Positions 1-8,283 of a stretch of DNA of 53,293 nt are shown here, in pieces. The translations under genes were made by a program, and so were the position numbers. Position 1 is the first letter of the stretch. Each line of letters begins with the position of its first letter. Location of the stretch: NCBI GenBank assembly GCA_944332555.1, contig CALVKF010000005.1, positions 1 to 53,293 on the forward strand, read 5' to 3'. The notes beneath the pieces were generated by a model. That model was not told where the DNA came from. It saw only the letters and a list, made by a program, of their open reading frames with translations, and did no database searches. This DNA comes from an uncultured Bacilli bacterium. GTDB taxonomy: Bacteria > Bacillota_I > Bacilli_A > RF39 > UBA660.

Positions 1-74
1 TCATTAAAAATATATATTTTCATATTCGTTTGTGCCTTTACGAACGAAGTGAGCAGAAAGGAATGATTAGATTT

Positions 75-335
75 ATGTATAATTTAATTGAGAGATATAT
101 GGCTATCATGACTAAAGATGATGTAGCTAATTTTGCCACTAAAAAAGGCATCAATTTAAGTGATGCCGAAGTAACTTTTACTTATAATTTTCTTAAGAAA
201 AATTGGAGAGATTATTTAAAAAATCCTAATGTCTTTGATATAAATCGTTATAAAGATAACTTTAGTCCTGAAAATTTTATAAAGGTGAAAAAAGTATTTG
301 AAGAATATTATCAAAAGTTTGGATCATTTTTATAA
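75..335 (+). CDS. DUF2624 (YqfT-like) small protein
   Basis: A protein of about 86 residues, mostly helical, resembling the DUF2624 family (B. subtilis YqfT). It has an N-terminal segment like 'MTKDDVANFATKKGINLS' and a C-terminal 'KVKKVFEEYY' helix. Its function is unknown. In Bacillus the family gene lies next to nfo, and here it faces nfo: the two genes converge and their 3' ends overlap by 25 bp. The start is uncertain. ATG at 75 has AGGA 12 nt upstream, ATG 63 lies directly after AAAGGA, and ATG 99 follows GAGAG. A frame open from ATG 30 has no ribosome site. The family call rests on recognition of the pattern plus the neighbour. Confidence 0.6.
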   Translation: MYNLIERYMAIMTKDDVANFATKKGINLSDAEVTFTYNFLKKNWRDYLKNPNVFDINRYKDNFSPENFIKVKKVFEEYYQKFGSFL

Positions 336-1207
336 TAATTTTCTACATCGCTTTCTAAACTCGGATTAAATTTTTTACTCTTAATCATGGCAATTTCAAA
401 TTTATATGGCGGAAATTCATTTATATATGGTGTTTCTAATATTTTAGGAACATCTTTTAGTTTTGGATTGTATATTACATTTAAAAGATTATCAAAACCA
501 ATTGTTCCAAAGCCTATATTAGCATGTCTATCCTTTTTTGAACCAATTACATTTTTACTATCATTTACATGAACACACTTAACTTTATCAAGACCAATTT
601 CACTATCAAAAACACTTAAATACTCATCAAATTTAGCAATATCTACTCCTGAATCATTCAAATGACATGTATCAAGACAAATGCCAACTTTATCTTTTAA
701 ATTAACTTTATTTAGTATACTTTTAAGTTCATAAATATTTATACCACATTCACTACCTTTACCCGCCATGGTTTCAAGGAGTATCATTGGCTTGGTATCT
801 TCATCAATTATAAAGTTTAGTGCAAGAGCTATATTACTTAGGGCTTCTTCCCTATCAAGTTTTAAGGCATTACCGGGATGCACTACAATATAATTTACTC
901 CCATTTCCGTAATTCTTTTTATTTCATTTTTTAAAAAACTAATAGAAAAATTCCAAGATTCAATCTTTTCTTTATTAGCTAAATTAATAATATATGGCGC
1001 ATGACATATAACATTGTTAATATCAATATTATTTTCCTTCATATATTCCCAAGCTTTCTCTGTTATATCCCGCTTTAATTCGGCCCTAATAGTATTTTGA
1101 GGAGCTCCAGTATAAAACATAAATGTATTTGCGCCGTAACTTACTGCAGTTTGAGCTGATGCTAATAATTGATCTTTACCAAAAGATACATGAGAACCTA
1201 TAATCAT
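311..1207 (-). CDS. nfo: Endonuclease IV (AP endonuclease)
   Basis: Zn-dependent TIM-barrel enzyme of base-excision repair that cuts 5' to abasic sites. The protein of 298 residues has the usual length. All nine metal ligands of the family can be placed: H69 (CHAP), H110 (VVHPGN), E145 (LLETMAGKG), D179 and H182 (CLDTCH), H213 (VHVNDSK), D226 and H228 (DRHANIG), E258 (LETP). The ATG at 1207 is preferred over an in-frame TTG 12 nt upstream because GGTGG stands at proper distance from the ATG. The stop is TGA followed at once by TAA. The gene converges on the DUF2624 gene. Confidence 0.96.
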   Translation of the reverse strand: MIIGSHVSFGKDQLLASAQTAVSYGANTFMFYTGAPQNTIRAELKRDITEKAWEYMKENNIDINNVICHAPYIINLANKEKIESWNFSISFLKNEIKRITEMGVNYIVVHPGNALKLDREEALSNIALALNFIIDEDTKPMILLETMAGKGSECGINIYELKSILNKVNLKDKVGICLDTCHLNDSGVDIAKFDEYLSVFDSEIGLDKVKCVHVNDSKNVIGSKKDRHANIGFGTIGFDNLLNVIYNPKLKDVPKILETPYINEFPPYKFEIAMIKSKKFNPSLESDVENYYKNDPNF

Positions 1208-1230
1208 TTTAACCACCAATATAATTATAC

Positions 1231-1256
1231 AAAAAAATTAGCTTTTAGAAAAGCTA
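1231..1256 (-). terminator. Intrinsic terminator of the pseudopilin gene
   Basis: Minus-strand hairpin TAGCTTTT-CT-AAAAGCTA followed by a run of seven T. It lies 25 nt after the pseudopilin stop and just before the nfo ribosome site. Confidence 0.8.
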
Positions 1257-1281
1257 TTTTAATGATTTTAATATGTTAAAA

Positions 1282-1845
1282 TTAAGGGCACGTTTCATAA
1301 GAGGTTTGCCAATTACTATCTGTAAGTCCCTCAACATCTCCTTCACCAATGCTAACATTGGCAACTGGATATCCTCCATTTGTTGTGGTGCCTTCACCCA
1401 AAATAACCATGCTATCACCTTTTTTAATCCAAACTTGATAAAAATACACATTACTATAATCGTTTTTGTATTCACTAGGAACATCTTGTGTAGTTAAATT
1501 TGAACCTTTAGTAACTACAACTCTACCCCTATACTCTGAATTATCTAATTCTGAATAACCTCCTAAAATCAAATCTTCAATTGTTACACAAGCAGTATCA
1601 CCGCTTGTTGAAGGCAATCCATTACTACTTCCAGTTAAACCCGCACTCATAAAATAACCTGATGCTGAATCAATAGCAACATTTGCTTCAATTGCAAATG
1701 AACTTCTTCTTGCTCTTTCCATTTGTGGTAATACCGCATTAACCGCAATTAAGATTATGATTGCTAAAACTACGATAACTGCTAGTAATTCGATTAATGT
1801 AAATCCTCTAAAACTATTTAATTCCCTATTTATATCTTTATTCAT
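1282..1845 (-). CDS. Type IV pilin-like / pseudopilin protein
   Basis: A protein of 187 residues with a class III signal: a short leader with basic residues, then G-FTLIELLAVIVVLAIIILIAVNA. This is the prepilin peptidase site (cleavage after Gly14, Phe15 methylated, Glu at +5) followed by the hydrophobic assembly helix. The mature part has a long helix and a C-terminal domain with Cys residues near 'DTACVTIEDL' and the end (ETCP), a pair that could form a disulfide as in minor pilins. The start is ATG with GAGGTG about 11 nt upstream. No pilus ATPase, platform protein or peptidase is present, and a terminator follows, so it is a single-gene unit. ComGC-like or another secretion pseudopilin is possible. 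Confidence 0.85.
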   Translation of the reverse strand: MNKDINRELNSFRGFTLIELLAVIVVLAIIILIAVNAVLPQMERARRSSFAIEANVAIDSASGYFMSAGLTGSSNGLPSTSGDTACVTIEDLILGGYSELDNSEYRGRVVVTKGSNLTTQDVPSEYKNDYSNVYFYQVWIKKGDSMVILGEGTTTNGGYPVANVSIGEGDVEGLTDSNWQTSYETCP

Positions 1846-1906
1846 TTTCTATAAGCACCTCTCTAGTCTTAATAATACTATAATTTTTAGTAATAGTCAA
1901 TAAGTT

Positions 1907-2128
1907 TTACTTTAAAATTTCCAAAACAGAGTTTATCATATCCATATTTTCTACTACATTATTAATTTTATCAGTTACGCGTTCTTTATACTTAATTTTC
2001 ATATCTTCATTAAATTTTTTATAATCAACTAGTCCCCGATTTAATTCTTTAAAATAATAAGAATTTTCTTTTAGTTGCCTATAGCTTTTAGCATTTTCTC
2101 GAAACTGCATTTGTAAATATATTTGCAT
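1907..2128 (-). CDS. ylbE: YlbE-like protein
   Basis: A helical protein of 73 residues resembling the YlbE-like family. Features are an N-terminal 'YLQMQFRENAKSYRQLKENSYYFKELNR' region, matching the family's pattern of a short helix, a tyrosine-rich middle and an R-N/R-G turn, and a C-terminal 'NMDMINSVLEIL' helix. The start codon overlaps the stop of the upstream ylbD-like gene (TAATG), so translation is probably coupled. Function is unknown. The recognition is strengthened by the neighbour, because ylbD and ylbE are adjacent in Bacillus too. Confidence 0.6.
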   Translation of the reverse strand: MQIYLQMQFRENAKSYRQLKENSYYFKELNRGLVDYKKFNEDMKIKYKERVTDKINNVVENMDMINSVLEILK

Positions 2129-2487
2129 TAGTCCTCAAAAAATTTATTTAGGGGCCTCGGAGCAACAGGACCTTTATTTAAATTATTAATAGGATTTTGG
2201 GGAGTTTTCTTGGTTAAATCTTGGACAAAATCAATAGCTTTTTGCGCGGTATTGATATGACTTTTAATTGAATCAACATTGACATTTTTCACCATATCGG
2301 TAATTTTAGAAATACTATCAACTGCAGCTCTATCATTATTTAAAATGTATTTATTCCAAACACTTTCATCTTCCCCATAAATATCATATAACTCATAAAA
2401 TTTCTGCCAAGTCATTTCTCCACTTTGGACATATTTAATTAATTCTGGCTTTGTCTTAATAAAATTTTTAAATGCTTCATGTTTCAT
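2128..2487 (-). CDS. ylbD: YlbD-like protein
   Basis: About 119 residues. The first half matches the YlbD 'putative coat protein' family pattern: 'FKNFIKTKPELIKYVQSGEMTWQKFYELYDIYGEDESVWNKY', cf. the family's K-P-x-L-I-x-x-V-R-x-G-x-x-T-W-Q-x-F-Y-E. The second half is a variable helical, proline-containing tail. ATG 2487 is chosen over GTG 2499 because GTGGGTG precedes it. That ribosome site lies in the 3' arm of the parC terminator, and the ATG follows right after the U-tract. The gene is translationally coupled to ylbE. The B. subtilis member is annotated from spores, but nothing else here points to sporulation. Confidence 0.6.
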   Translation of the reverse strand: MKHEAFKNFIKTKPELIKYVQSGEMTWQKFYELYDIYGEDESVWNKYILNNDRAAVDSISKITDMVKNVNVDSIKSHINTAQKAIDFVQDLTKKTPQNPINNLNKGPVAPRPLNKFFED

Positions 2488-2490
2488 ATA

Positions 2491-2531
2491 AAAAATCACC
2501 CACTAAATTTTATGAATTAAGTAGGTGATTT
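2491..2531 (-). terminator. parC terminator overlapping the ylbD leader
   Basis: Minus-strand stem of about 12 pairs, AAATCACCTACT with AGTGGGTGATTT (one G.U pair), 15-nt loop, then TTTTT. It begins 3 nt after the parC stop. The 3' arm contains GTGGGTG, the probable ribosome site of the ylbD-like gene, and the ylbD ATG starts 3 nt beyond the U-tract. Confidence 0.75.
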
Positions 2532-2534
2532 ATC

Positions 2535-5015
2535 CTATATTTTGAAATCTTTAACAAAATCATTAAATGATAATTGTTCTTGTTCTTTTACTTCTTCCTC
2601 TTTCTTTTCTTCTTTGGTTATTAAATTAACATCAACTGGTTTTAGTGCCCATAAATCTACTTGTTTTTTACTTAACACACTACCAGTACTTGTAATATCC
2701 ATAATAGGTATTTCACTATTTTTTACCTCTTTAATATCAGTATCAATTTTACATAAATTGACATCTTTACTATTAGTTAAATAAGCATAGTCTAATTTAT
2801 AATCTTTAGTTTTAGCTTTTTTAAATAACATATTACCTTTTTTAGCTCGAGATATTAAAGATAAATCACTTAATTTAATTCTTTTACCCGTATGTATATT
2901 GGTAAATATATTTAAATATTCATCTTCTTCTTTAATATCTGCCCCATATATTACATAATCTTCTTTTAAGTTAATTCCTTTAACACCACTAGCTTTTACT
3001 CCTACAACTGGAATTTCACTAGTTTTAAATCTAAGATAAAAACCATTATGAGTAACAAATAATGTATCTTCCTTAGCAGTTGTAACATTAACAAGTTCAT
3101 CGTCATTCTTTAGTTTTATAGCCATCATTGGTTTAGAATATCTAGTTACTTCAAAGTCTTTTAATGGGACTTGTTTAGTTAAACCATTTTTTGTAAACAT
3201 TACAACATTTTTCTTCTTATCTTTTAAAATCATACTAGCAACTATTTTTTCTTCTTCTTTGATAACTACCGTATTACTAATATGTTTACCTAAATCTTTC
3301 CATTTACATTCTGCTATTTTATGAACAGGAACATATAAATAATTGCCTAGGTTTGTAAATAATAGTAAGGCATCTTGAGTTGTTACAAAATATTTTGAAC
3401 GAACAAAATCTCCAGGTTTAAGGGCTGTTTCATCAGTTGCTGAATTATAACTCTTAAGACTAACTCTTTTTACATAGCCATCATTAGTAACTACTACTAC
3501 TACCTTTTCATTTGGTATCATTTCTTTTAAATCAACTTTTATTTCGGTAATTTCATCAACAATTTGAGTTTTTCGCGGGTTTGCATATTTCCTCTTAACA
3601 TCCCGAAGTTCTGATTTCATAACACTTTTAAGTTTAGCTTCATCATTTAATATTTCTTCACATTCTTGGATTAATCCTTCTAGTTTTTTGCTTTCTTCCT
3701 CTAGTGTTACAATATCCGTATTTGTTAAACGATATAATTGTAGGGTTACTATAGCTTCTGCTTGTTCCATGGTAAAATCAAAATTTTTAACTAAATTTTC
3801 TTTAGCATCTGCTTTATTTTTACTTGCTCTAATAACCTTAATTACTTCATCAAGTATTGATATTGCTTTAATTAAACCTGCGATTATATGATAGTTCTTT
3901 TTATAAAATGCCAAATCAAATTCAGTTCTTTTCGTAATTGTTTCTCTTAAGTGAGCAATGTATGCATCAATTATTTCTAAAATACCTAAAGTTTTTGGAG
4001 TTCTATTAACAATGGCTACCATATTGTAGTTATATGATATTTGTAATTCCGTATTTTTAAGCAAATAATTTATAATAAAATCTTTATTAGCACCACTCTT
4101 TAAATCAATTACTATTCTTAAACCTTCTCTATCAGTTTCATCACGAACTTCTGCGATGCCTTCGATCTTTTTATCAATTCTAATACCTTCCATTTTAGAT
4201 ACTAAATTTTGTTTATTAACATCAAAAGGTATTTCAGTAATGATTATTTGTTCTTTACCTTTTTCTTTTTTAAATTCATATTTACTTCGAACAATTACTT
4301 TACCTCGTCCAGTTTTAAAAGCATCAATTATACCTTGTTTACCTTGAGCTATACCTCCGGTTGGGAAATCTGGTCCTTTAACTATTTCTAAAATAGTATC
4401 TAAATAACAATTCGGAGAATCAATTCTCTTAATAGTAGCATCAATTATTTCTCCAAGATTGTGTGGCGGAATGTTTGTCGCATAGCCTGCGGAAATACCA
4501 TTAGTTCCATTAACTAACAAATTAGGAAACTTGGCAGGAAGTACAGTTGGTTCAAGTAGTCTATCATCAAAGTTTGGAGCCCAAGCAACTGTATTTTTAT
4601 CTAAATCACGAAGTAACTCACCACTAATGGGAGCAAGTCTTGCTTCGGTATAACGATATGCTGCTGGTGGGTCACCATCCATTGAACCATTATTACCATG
4701 AATATCAACTAAAATATGATTTTGTTTCCACCACTGGCTCATTCTAACCATTGCATCATATACTGATGAGTCTCCATGTGGATGATACTTACCTAAAACA
4801 TCTCCAACAGTTGTAGCACATTTTAAATATCCTTTATCCCAGGTATTACCAGCTTTAAACATTGCATATAAAATTCTTCTTTGAACAGGTTTAAGTCCAT
4901 CCCGAACATCCGGAATAGCTCTATCTTGAATTATTTCTTTAGCATATTTAGCAAATCTATCTCCCATGATTTCTTCAAGGGAATAATCTTCAATTTTCTT
5001 TAATATATTTTCCAT
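2535..5015 (-). CDS. parC: DNA topoisomerase IV subunit A
   Basis: DNA breakage-reunion subunit of topoisomerase IV, which decatenates daughter chromosomes. The protein of 826 residues has the N-terminal winged-helix/tower region with 'RAIPDVRDGLKPVQRRILYAM', the quinolone-site helix HPHGDSSVYDAM (S83, D87) and catalytic Tyr122 (AAYRYTEARL). The C-terminal beta-propeller follows, without the QRRGGKG-type GyrA box of DNA gyrase, so ParC fits better than GyrA. The tail is acidic and Lys/Glu-rich (KKEEEVKEQEQ). The ATG lies 3 nt after the parE stop (TAATAAATG), so the two subunits form one operon. Confidence 0.96.
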   Translation of the reverse strand: MENILKKIEDYSLEEIMGDRFAKYAKEIIQDRAIPDVRDGLKPVQRRILYAMFKAGNTWDKGYLKCATTVGDVLGKYHPHGDSSVYDAMVRMSQWWKQNHILVDIHGNNGSMDGDPPAAYRYTEARLAPISGELLRDLDKNTVAWAPNFDDRLLEPTVLPAKFPNLLVNGTNGISAGYATNIPPHNLGEIIDATIKRIDSPNCYLDTILEIVKGPDFPTGGIAQGKQGIIDAFKTGRGKVIVRSKYEFKKEKGKEQIIITEIPFDVNKQNLVSKMEGIRIDKKIEGIAEVRDETDREGLRIVIDLKSGANKDFIINYLLKNTELQISYNYNMVAIVNRTPKTLGILEIIDAYIAHLRETITKRTEFDLAFYKKNYHIIAGLIKAISILDEVIKVIRASKNKADAKENLVKNFDFTMEQAEAIVTLQLYRLTNTDIVTLEEESKKLEGLIQECEEILNDEAKLKSVMKSELRDVKRKYANPRKTQIVDEITEIKVDLKEMIPNEKVVVVVTNDGYVKRVSLKSYNSATDETALKPGDFVRSKYFVTTQDALLLFTNLGNYLYVPVHKIAECKWKDLGKHISNTVVIKEEEKIVASMILKDKKKNVVMFTKNGLTKQVPLKDFEVTRYSKPMMAIKLKNDDELVNVTTAKEDTLFVTHNGFYLRFKTSEIPVVGVKASGVKGINLKEDYVIYGADIKEEDEYLNIFTNIHTGKRIKLSDLSLISRAKKGNMLFKKAKTKDYKLDYAYLTNSKDVNLCKIDTDIKEVKNSEIPIMDITSTGSVLSKKQVDLWALKPVDVNLITKEEKKEEEVKEQEQLSFNDFVKDFKI

Positions 5016-5018
5016 TTA

Positions 5019-6923
5019 TTACACCGCCCTGTAATTATCTTCCATAGTAAATACTACATTTTCATTAATCCATTCCTTGCGGGGTTCTACTTTATCTCCC
5101 ATTAAGACATTTACTCTTTTTTCTGCTAGAGCAGCATCACTAATATTAACCCGTATTAAACTACGAGTATTAGGATTCATTGTTGTATCCCAAAGTTGAT
5201 CAGGATTCATTTCCCCTAACCCCTTGTATCTTTGAATAGAGTATTTACCAGTATTTTCTCTTTTTATTTCCTCTAATTCTTCATCAGAATAAGCATAATA
5301 TTTTTTCTTACCATAATCTAATTTATATAAAGGTGGCATAGCAATATAAAGTTTACCAGCTTCAATAAGTCCGCGCATATAGCGATAGAAAAATGTAAGC
5401 AGTAGTATTTGAATGTGTGCTCCATCAACATCGGCATCGGTCATAATAATTACTTTATCATAATTAGAATCATTTACATCAAAATCCGCACCAACACCAG
5501 CTCCAATAGTATAAATTAAAGTATTTATTTCTTCATTTTTCAAAAGTTCATCAATATTAGTTTTTTCACTATTGATAACTTTTCCCCGGAGAGGTAGTAT
5601 TGCTTGGAATTTTCTATCTCTTCCTCCTTTAGCAGAACCACCAGCTGAATCTCCTTCGACAATAAATAGTTCATTAATTTTGGCATTTTTACTACCAGCA
5701 GGAGCAAGCTTACTAGATAAATTTCTTTCTTGTTTTTTCGATTTGCCGTTTCTAGCATCTTCTCTTGCTTTACGAGCGGCTTCACGAGCTACTTTACTTT
5801 TCATAGCTTTATCAAGTATAGAAGTAGCTACTTCTTTATTTTCTTCTAAATAAAATTTAAGTGCTTCATAAGTAATACTTTCAGTTACACTTCTTGCCTC
5901 AGGTGTCCCAAGTTTTCCTTTAGTTTGTCCTTCAAATTGCAGTAATTCTTCTGGTATTCGTAAACTTATAACTGCTGATAATCCCTCACGGACATCTGAT
6001 CCATCTAGCGTTCCATCTTTAGCTTTAAAAATATTATTATTTTTCGCATAGTCATTAAATGCTTTAGTTATACCTGCTTTAAAACCAACTTCATGAGATC
6101 CGCCATCAACAGTTTTAACATTATTAACGAATGATAAAATATTTTCGTTATAAGTATCAGTGTATTGCATAGCAACATCTACTTCAATTTTACCTTTGGT
6201 ATTACTAAAATTAATTACTTTATGTAAGGTATTTTTACCTTCATTCATATATTCGACAAAACTAATTAACCCATTATCATAATGAAATTTAGCTTGTTTT
6301 TTATCTTCTTCATCAATTACTTCAATAGTAAGACCACTTAGTAAAAAGGCACTTTCTTGCATTCTTTCAACAATTGTTGTATAAGAAAAATTACAATCTT
6401 TAAATATTTCTGGGTCTGGCATAAACTTAACTATAGTTCCCGTTTTATTTGTTTTACCCACAGTTTTAAGAGAAGTTTTAACATGTCCCCCATTTTCAAA
6501 TTCAATCATTGAAATAAGGCCATCACGATAAATTACTACTTGCATAGATTTGGATAAGGCATTAACAACTGATGCCCCAACACCATGAAGACCTCCGCTC
6601 ACTTTATAACCGGCTTCACTAAATTTACCCCCAGCATGAAGTATAGTATAAATAACTTCTGGTGTTGGTTTACCAGATTCATGCATACCAATAGGTACAC
6701 CACGACCATTATCAGCAACCGTAATACTTCCATCTTTATTAATAATTACCTTAATATAATTACCATAACCATTTATTACTTCATCTATTGAATTATCGAC
6801 AATTTCCCATACTAAATGATGCAGACCTCTTTTGTCTGTTGACCCAATATACATTCCTGGTCTTTTACGAACAGCTTCAAGTCCTTCAAGAATTTTTATC
6901 GATGACTCATCATATTTTGCCAT
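5019..6923 (-). CDS. parE: DNA topoisomerase IV subunit B
   Basis: ATPase subunit of topoisomerase IV. The protein of 634 residues has the GHKL ATPase fold: VRKRPGMYIGST, E-N motif in VWEIVDNSIDE, DNGRGVP, GGLHGVGASVVNALS. Then come the transducer domain and TOPRIM (LFIVEGDSAGGSAK and DADVDGAHI). The HESGKPTPEV loop is typical of ParE. It ends normally. The start is set by AGGGTG 8 nt upstream. It is the first gene of the parE-parC operon and has its own extended -10 promoter. Confidence 0.97.
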   Translation of the reverse strand: MAKYDESSIKILEGLEAVRKRPGMYIGSTDKRGLHHLVWEIVDNSIDEVINGYGNYIKVIINKDGSITVADNGRGVPIGMHESGKPTPEVIYTILHAGGKFSEAGYKVSGGLHGVGASVVNALSKSMQVVIYRDGLISMIEFENGGHVKTSLKTVGKTNKTGTIVKFMPDPEIFKDCNFSYTTIVERMQESAFLLSGLTIEVIDEEDKKQAKFHYDNGLISFVEYMNEGKNTLHKVINFSNTKGKIEVDVAMQYTDTYNENILSFVNNVKTVDGGSHEVGFKAGITKAFNDYAKNNNIFKAKDGTLDGSDVREGLSAVISLRIPEELLQFEGQTKGKLGTPEARSVTESITYEALKFYLEENKEVATSILDKAMKSKVAREAARKAREDARNGKSKKQERNLSSKLAPAGSKNAKINELFIVEGDSAGGSAKGGRDRKFQAILPLRGKVINSEKTNIDELLKNEEINTLIYTIGAGVGADFDVNDSNYDKVIIMTDADVDGAHIQILLLTFFYRYMRGLIEAGKLYIAMPPLYKLDYGKKKYYAYSDEELEEIKRENTGKYSIQRYKGLGEMNPDQLWDTTMNPNTRSLIRVNISDAALAEKRVNVLMGDKVEPRKEWINENVVFTMEDNYRAV

Positions 6924-6941
6924 TTTTATTCACCCTAAACC

Positions 6942-6971
6942 ATTATATCAAGAAAAACCCGAGAAAATCAA
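6942..6971 (-). promoter_or_regulatory. parE promoter
   Basis: Minus strand: TTGATT (-35, 6966-6971), 18-nt spacer, TATAAT (-10, 6942-6947) preceded by TG (6949-6950), an extended -10. It lies 18 nt before the parE ATG. Confidence 0.75.
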
Positions 6972-6981
6972 GGATAAATAG

Positions 6982-7001
6982 AAAAAACAACCAAATGGTT
7001 G
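6982..7001 (-). terminator. Terminator after the acidic membrane protein gene
   Basis: CAACCATTTGGTTG followed by TTTTTT on the minus strand. It abuts the stop codon at 7002-7004. Confidence 0.75.
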
Positions 7002-7889
7002 CTAATGATTAATATTATATGTTTCCCCAGTTATATTGTCTATATTATTTACTTCCTTTTTTTCATCTTTTTTTAAAGTAGGAAGTTCTAAATCATCGTC
7101 TTCTATCGTAAATAAACTTACCTTTTTAGGTTCTTCTTTAACTTCTGGTTTTACTTCTTCTGCTTCTTTTTGTTCATCTTTGTTATTTACAAACACTGAA
7201 CTAAACACTGCACTAGGTTTATATTTCTTTTCTTCATTTTTATTATTTAATCTAGAAGGTATTTCTTTTTCTTCTACTTTTCTATCTAACCTTGATGGAA
7301 TAACATCCTCATCACTAAATATAGGTTTACTTTCTTCTTCTTTAGGTAAATCCATACTTCTAAACTCTTCTTTTAATTTTTCTAATTCTGATAAATCTTT
7401 ACCAATATCATCAATATCATTATTTGACATAAATAATGGTTTGTCATCTTCTTCTACTAATGATACCATTTTTTCTTCTACCTTTGGTTTTTCTTCTTTA
7501 ATAATTGGCTCAAATGTAGTAACCTCAACATTTTGTGGTTCTGCAATTTTTACATCTTTACTTTCTTCTTTAACTAACGGAATACTAGTAGTTTCATCAA
7601 AAATAGATTTCTTTGGTAATTCTCCTTCCTTCTTTTCATTATTTACTGGTACTTCTTCTTTTACATCATCATTCTTAACATCTACTTCTATTTTTTCTGG
7701 TAATTCTTTTTCTTCTTTAAAAGCATTATCCAATTCTATTTTTTGTAATCTTTTAGTTTCTTCTAACTTTTGATCTTTTTTACCAAAAAATAATACTACA
7801 ACAAATAAAATTACTAATATTACTAAAGCAATTGTTAAATATAAAACAAAATTATCATTTTGATATAAATCATATATAAAGTCCATCAT
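7002..7889 (-). CDS. Membrane-anchored acidic, Lys/Glu-rich protein of unknown function
   Basis: 295 residues. A short N-terminal stretch is followed by one transmembrane helix (about residues 16-37, 'LYLTIALVILVILFVVVLFF'). The cytoplasmic tail of about 255 residues is low in complexity and rich in Lys, Glu, Asp, Pro and Val, with repeated 'PSRL' segments (EDVIPSRLDRK, EIPSRLNNK). No enzymatic motif is visible. The layout (N-out short end, single helix, long charged disordered tail) recalls cell-division or scaffold proteins such as EzrA/ZipA-like or signalling adaptors, but this is a guess. ATG 7889 follows AGAGG by 8-9 nt. A GTG 9 nt upstream overlaps that site and is rejected. Confidence 0.7.
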   Translation of the reverse strand: MMDFIYDLYQNDNFVLYLTIALVILVILFVVVLFFGKKDQKLEETKRLQKIELDNAFKEEKELPEKIEVDVKNDDVKEEVPVNNEKKEGELPKKSIFDETTSIPLVKEESKDVKIAEPQNVEVTTFEPIIKEEKPKVEEKMVSLVEEDDKPLFMSNNDIDDIGKDLSELEKLKEEFRSMDLPKEEESKPIFSDEDVIPSRLDRKVEEKEIPSRLNNKNEEKKYKPSAVFSSVFVNNKDEQKEAEEVKPEVKEEPKKVSLFTIEDDDLELPTLKKDEKKEVNNIDNITGETYNINH

Positions 7890-8005
7890 ACTCGACACCT
7901 CTTTTTATCTTTATATTTTAATATTACCAAAATATGCTTAAAAAGTAAATAATTTTATTAATTATTTTACATTTTTAAACACATTTCCTCTTTTGTTTGA
8001 CAATA

Positions 8006-8031
8006 AATAAGCAACCCATAAGTTGCTTATT
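8006..8031 (-). terminator. yneF terminator-like hairpin
   Basis: Perfect 10-bp stem AATAAGCAAC/GTTGCTTATT with 6-nt loop. The yneF stop codon is inside the stem. The T-tract is interrupted (TTATTTATT), so efficiency is uncertain. Confidence 0.6.
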
Positions 8032-8236
8032 TATATCTATTCATTTGTTGCATAACTTGTTTAACTTGCTTTTGACTAGGTTTTCTTCCCATACTACTCA
8101 TCATCGCTTCAATCATTTTTTCATTAATCGGTGGATTTTTATCAATTTGTCTTTTCAAGAAATATCTTGCTAGAAAAAAACCAATTATTAAGCCTACAAC
8201 AAGGCCAATTACTAAATATAATATTAGTTGTCCCAA
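8027..8236 (-). CDS. yneF: UPF0154 (YneF) small membrane protein
   Basis: About 69 residues. One N-terminal transmembrane helix with Gly-rich face ([23 protein letters not shown]) is followed by the family signature '[34 protein letters not shown]'. This matches UPF0154/YneF nearly position by position, including NPPIN-x-x-M, the Met cluster and GxKPSQ. Function is not established. The TTG at 8236 has GAGGTG 6 nt upstream. A GTG at 8245 would give 72 residues but has no clear site. In B. subtilis yneF follows sirA and tkt, and the same genes lie upstream here, with a Fic gene interposed. Confidence 0.9.
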   Translation of the reverse strand: MGQLILYLVIGLVVGLIIGFFLARYFLKRQIDKNPPINEKMIEAMMSSMGRKPSQKQVKQVMQQMNRYK

Positions 8237-8283
8237 AATTATCACCTCATCTTAATTTTACTATAAATTCTAAATTTTAACAA

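Noticed and set aside
1-74. Regulatory RNA or hairpin at the window start (TTCGTT/AACGAA)
   Set aside because: Six pairs with a long A+T-rich context and no further structure are too weak to call.
1907-2487. Sporulation locus
   Set aside because: YlbD/YlbE-like and SirA-like proteins alone do not show spore formation; no other sporulation gene is visible.
2535-5015. Quinolone resistance change in ParC (D87 where many species have Glu)
   Set aside because: Ser83 is wild-type and Asp is a normal residue at this place in related enzymes, so resistance cannot be claimed.
7036-7773. Long Ser/Phe-rich open frame on the plus strand
   Set aside because: It is the complement of the Lys/Glu-rich tail of the minus-strand gene (Lys and Glu codons read backwards as Phe and Ser), with no ribosome site or domain.
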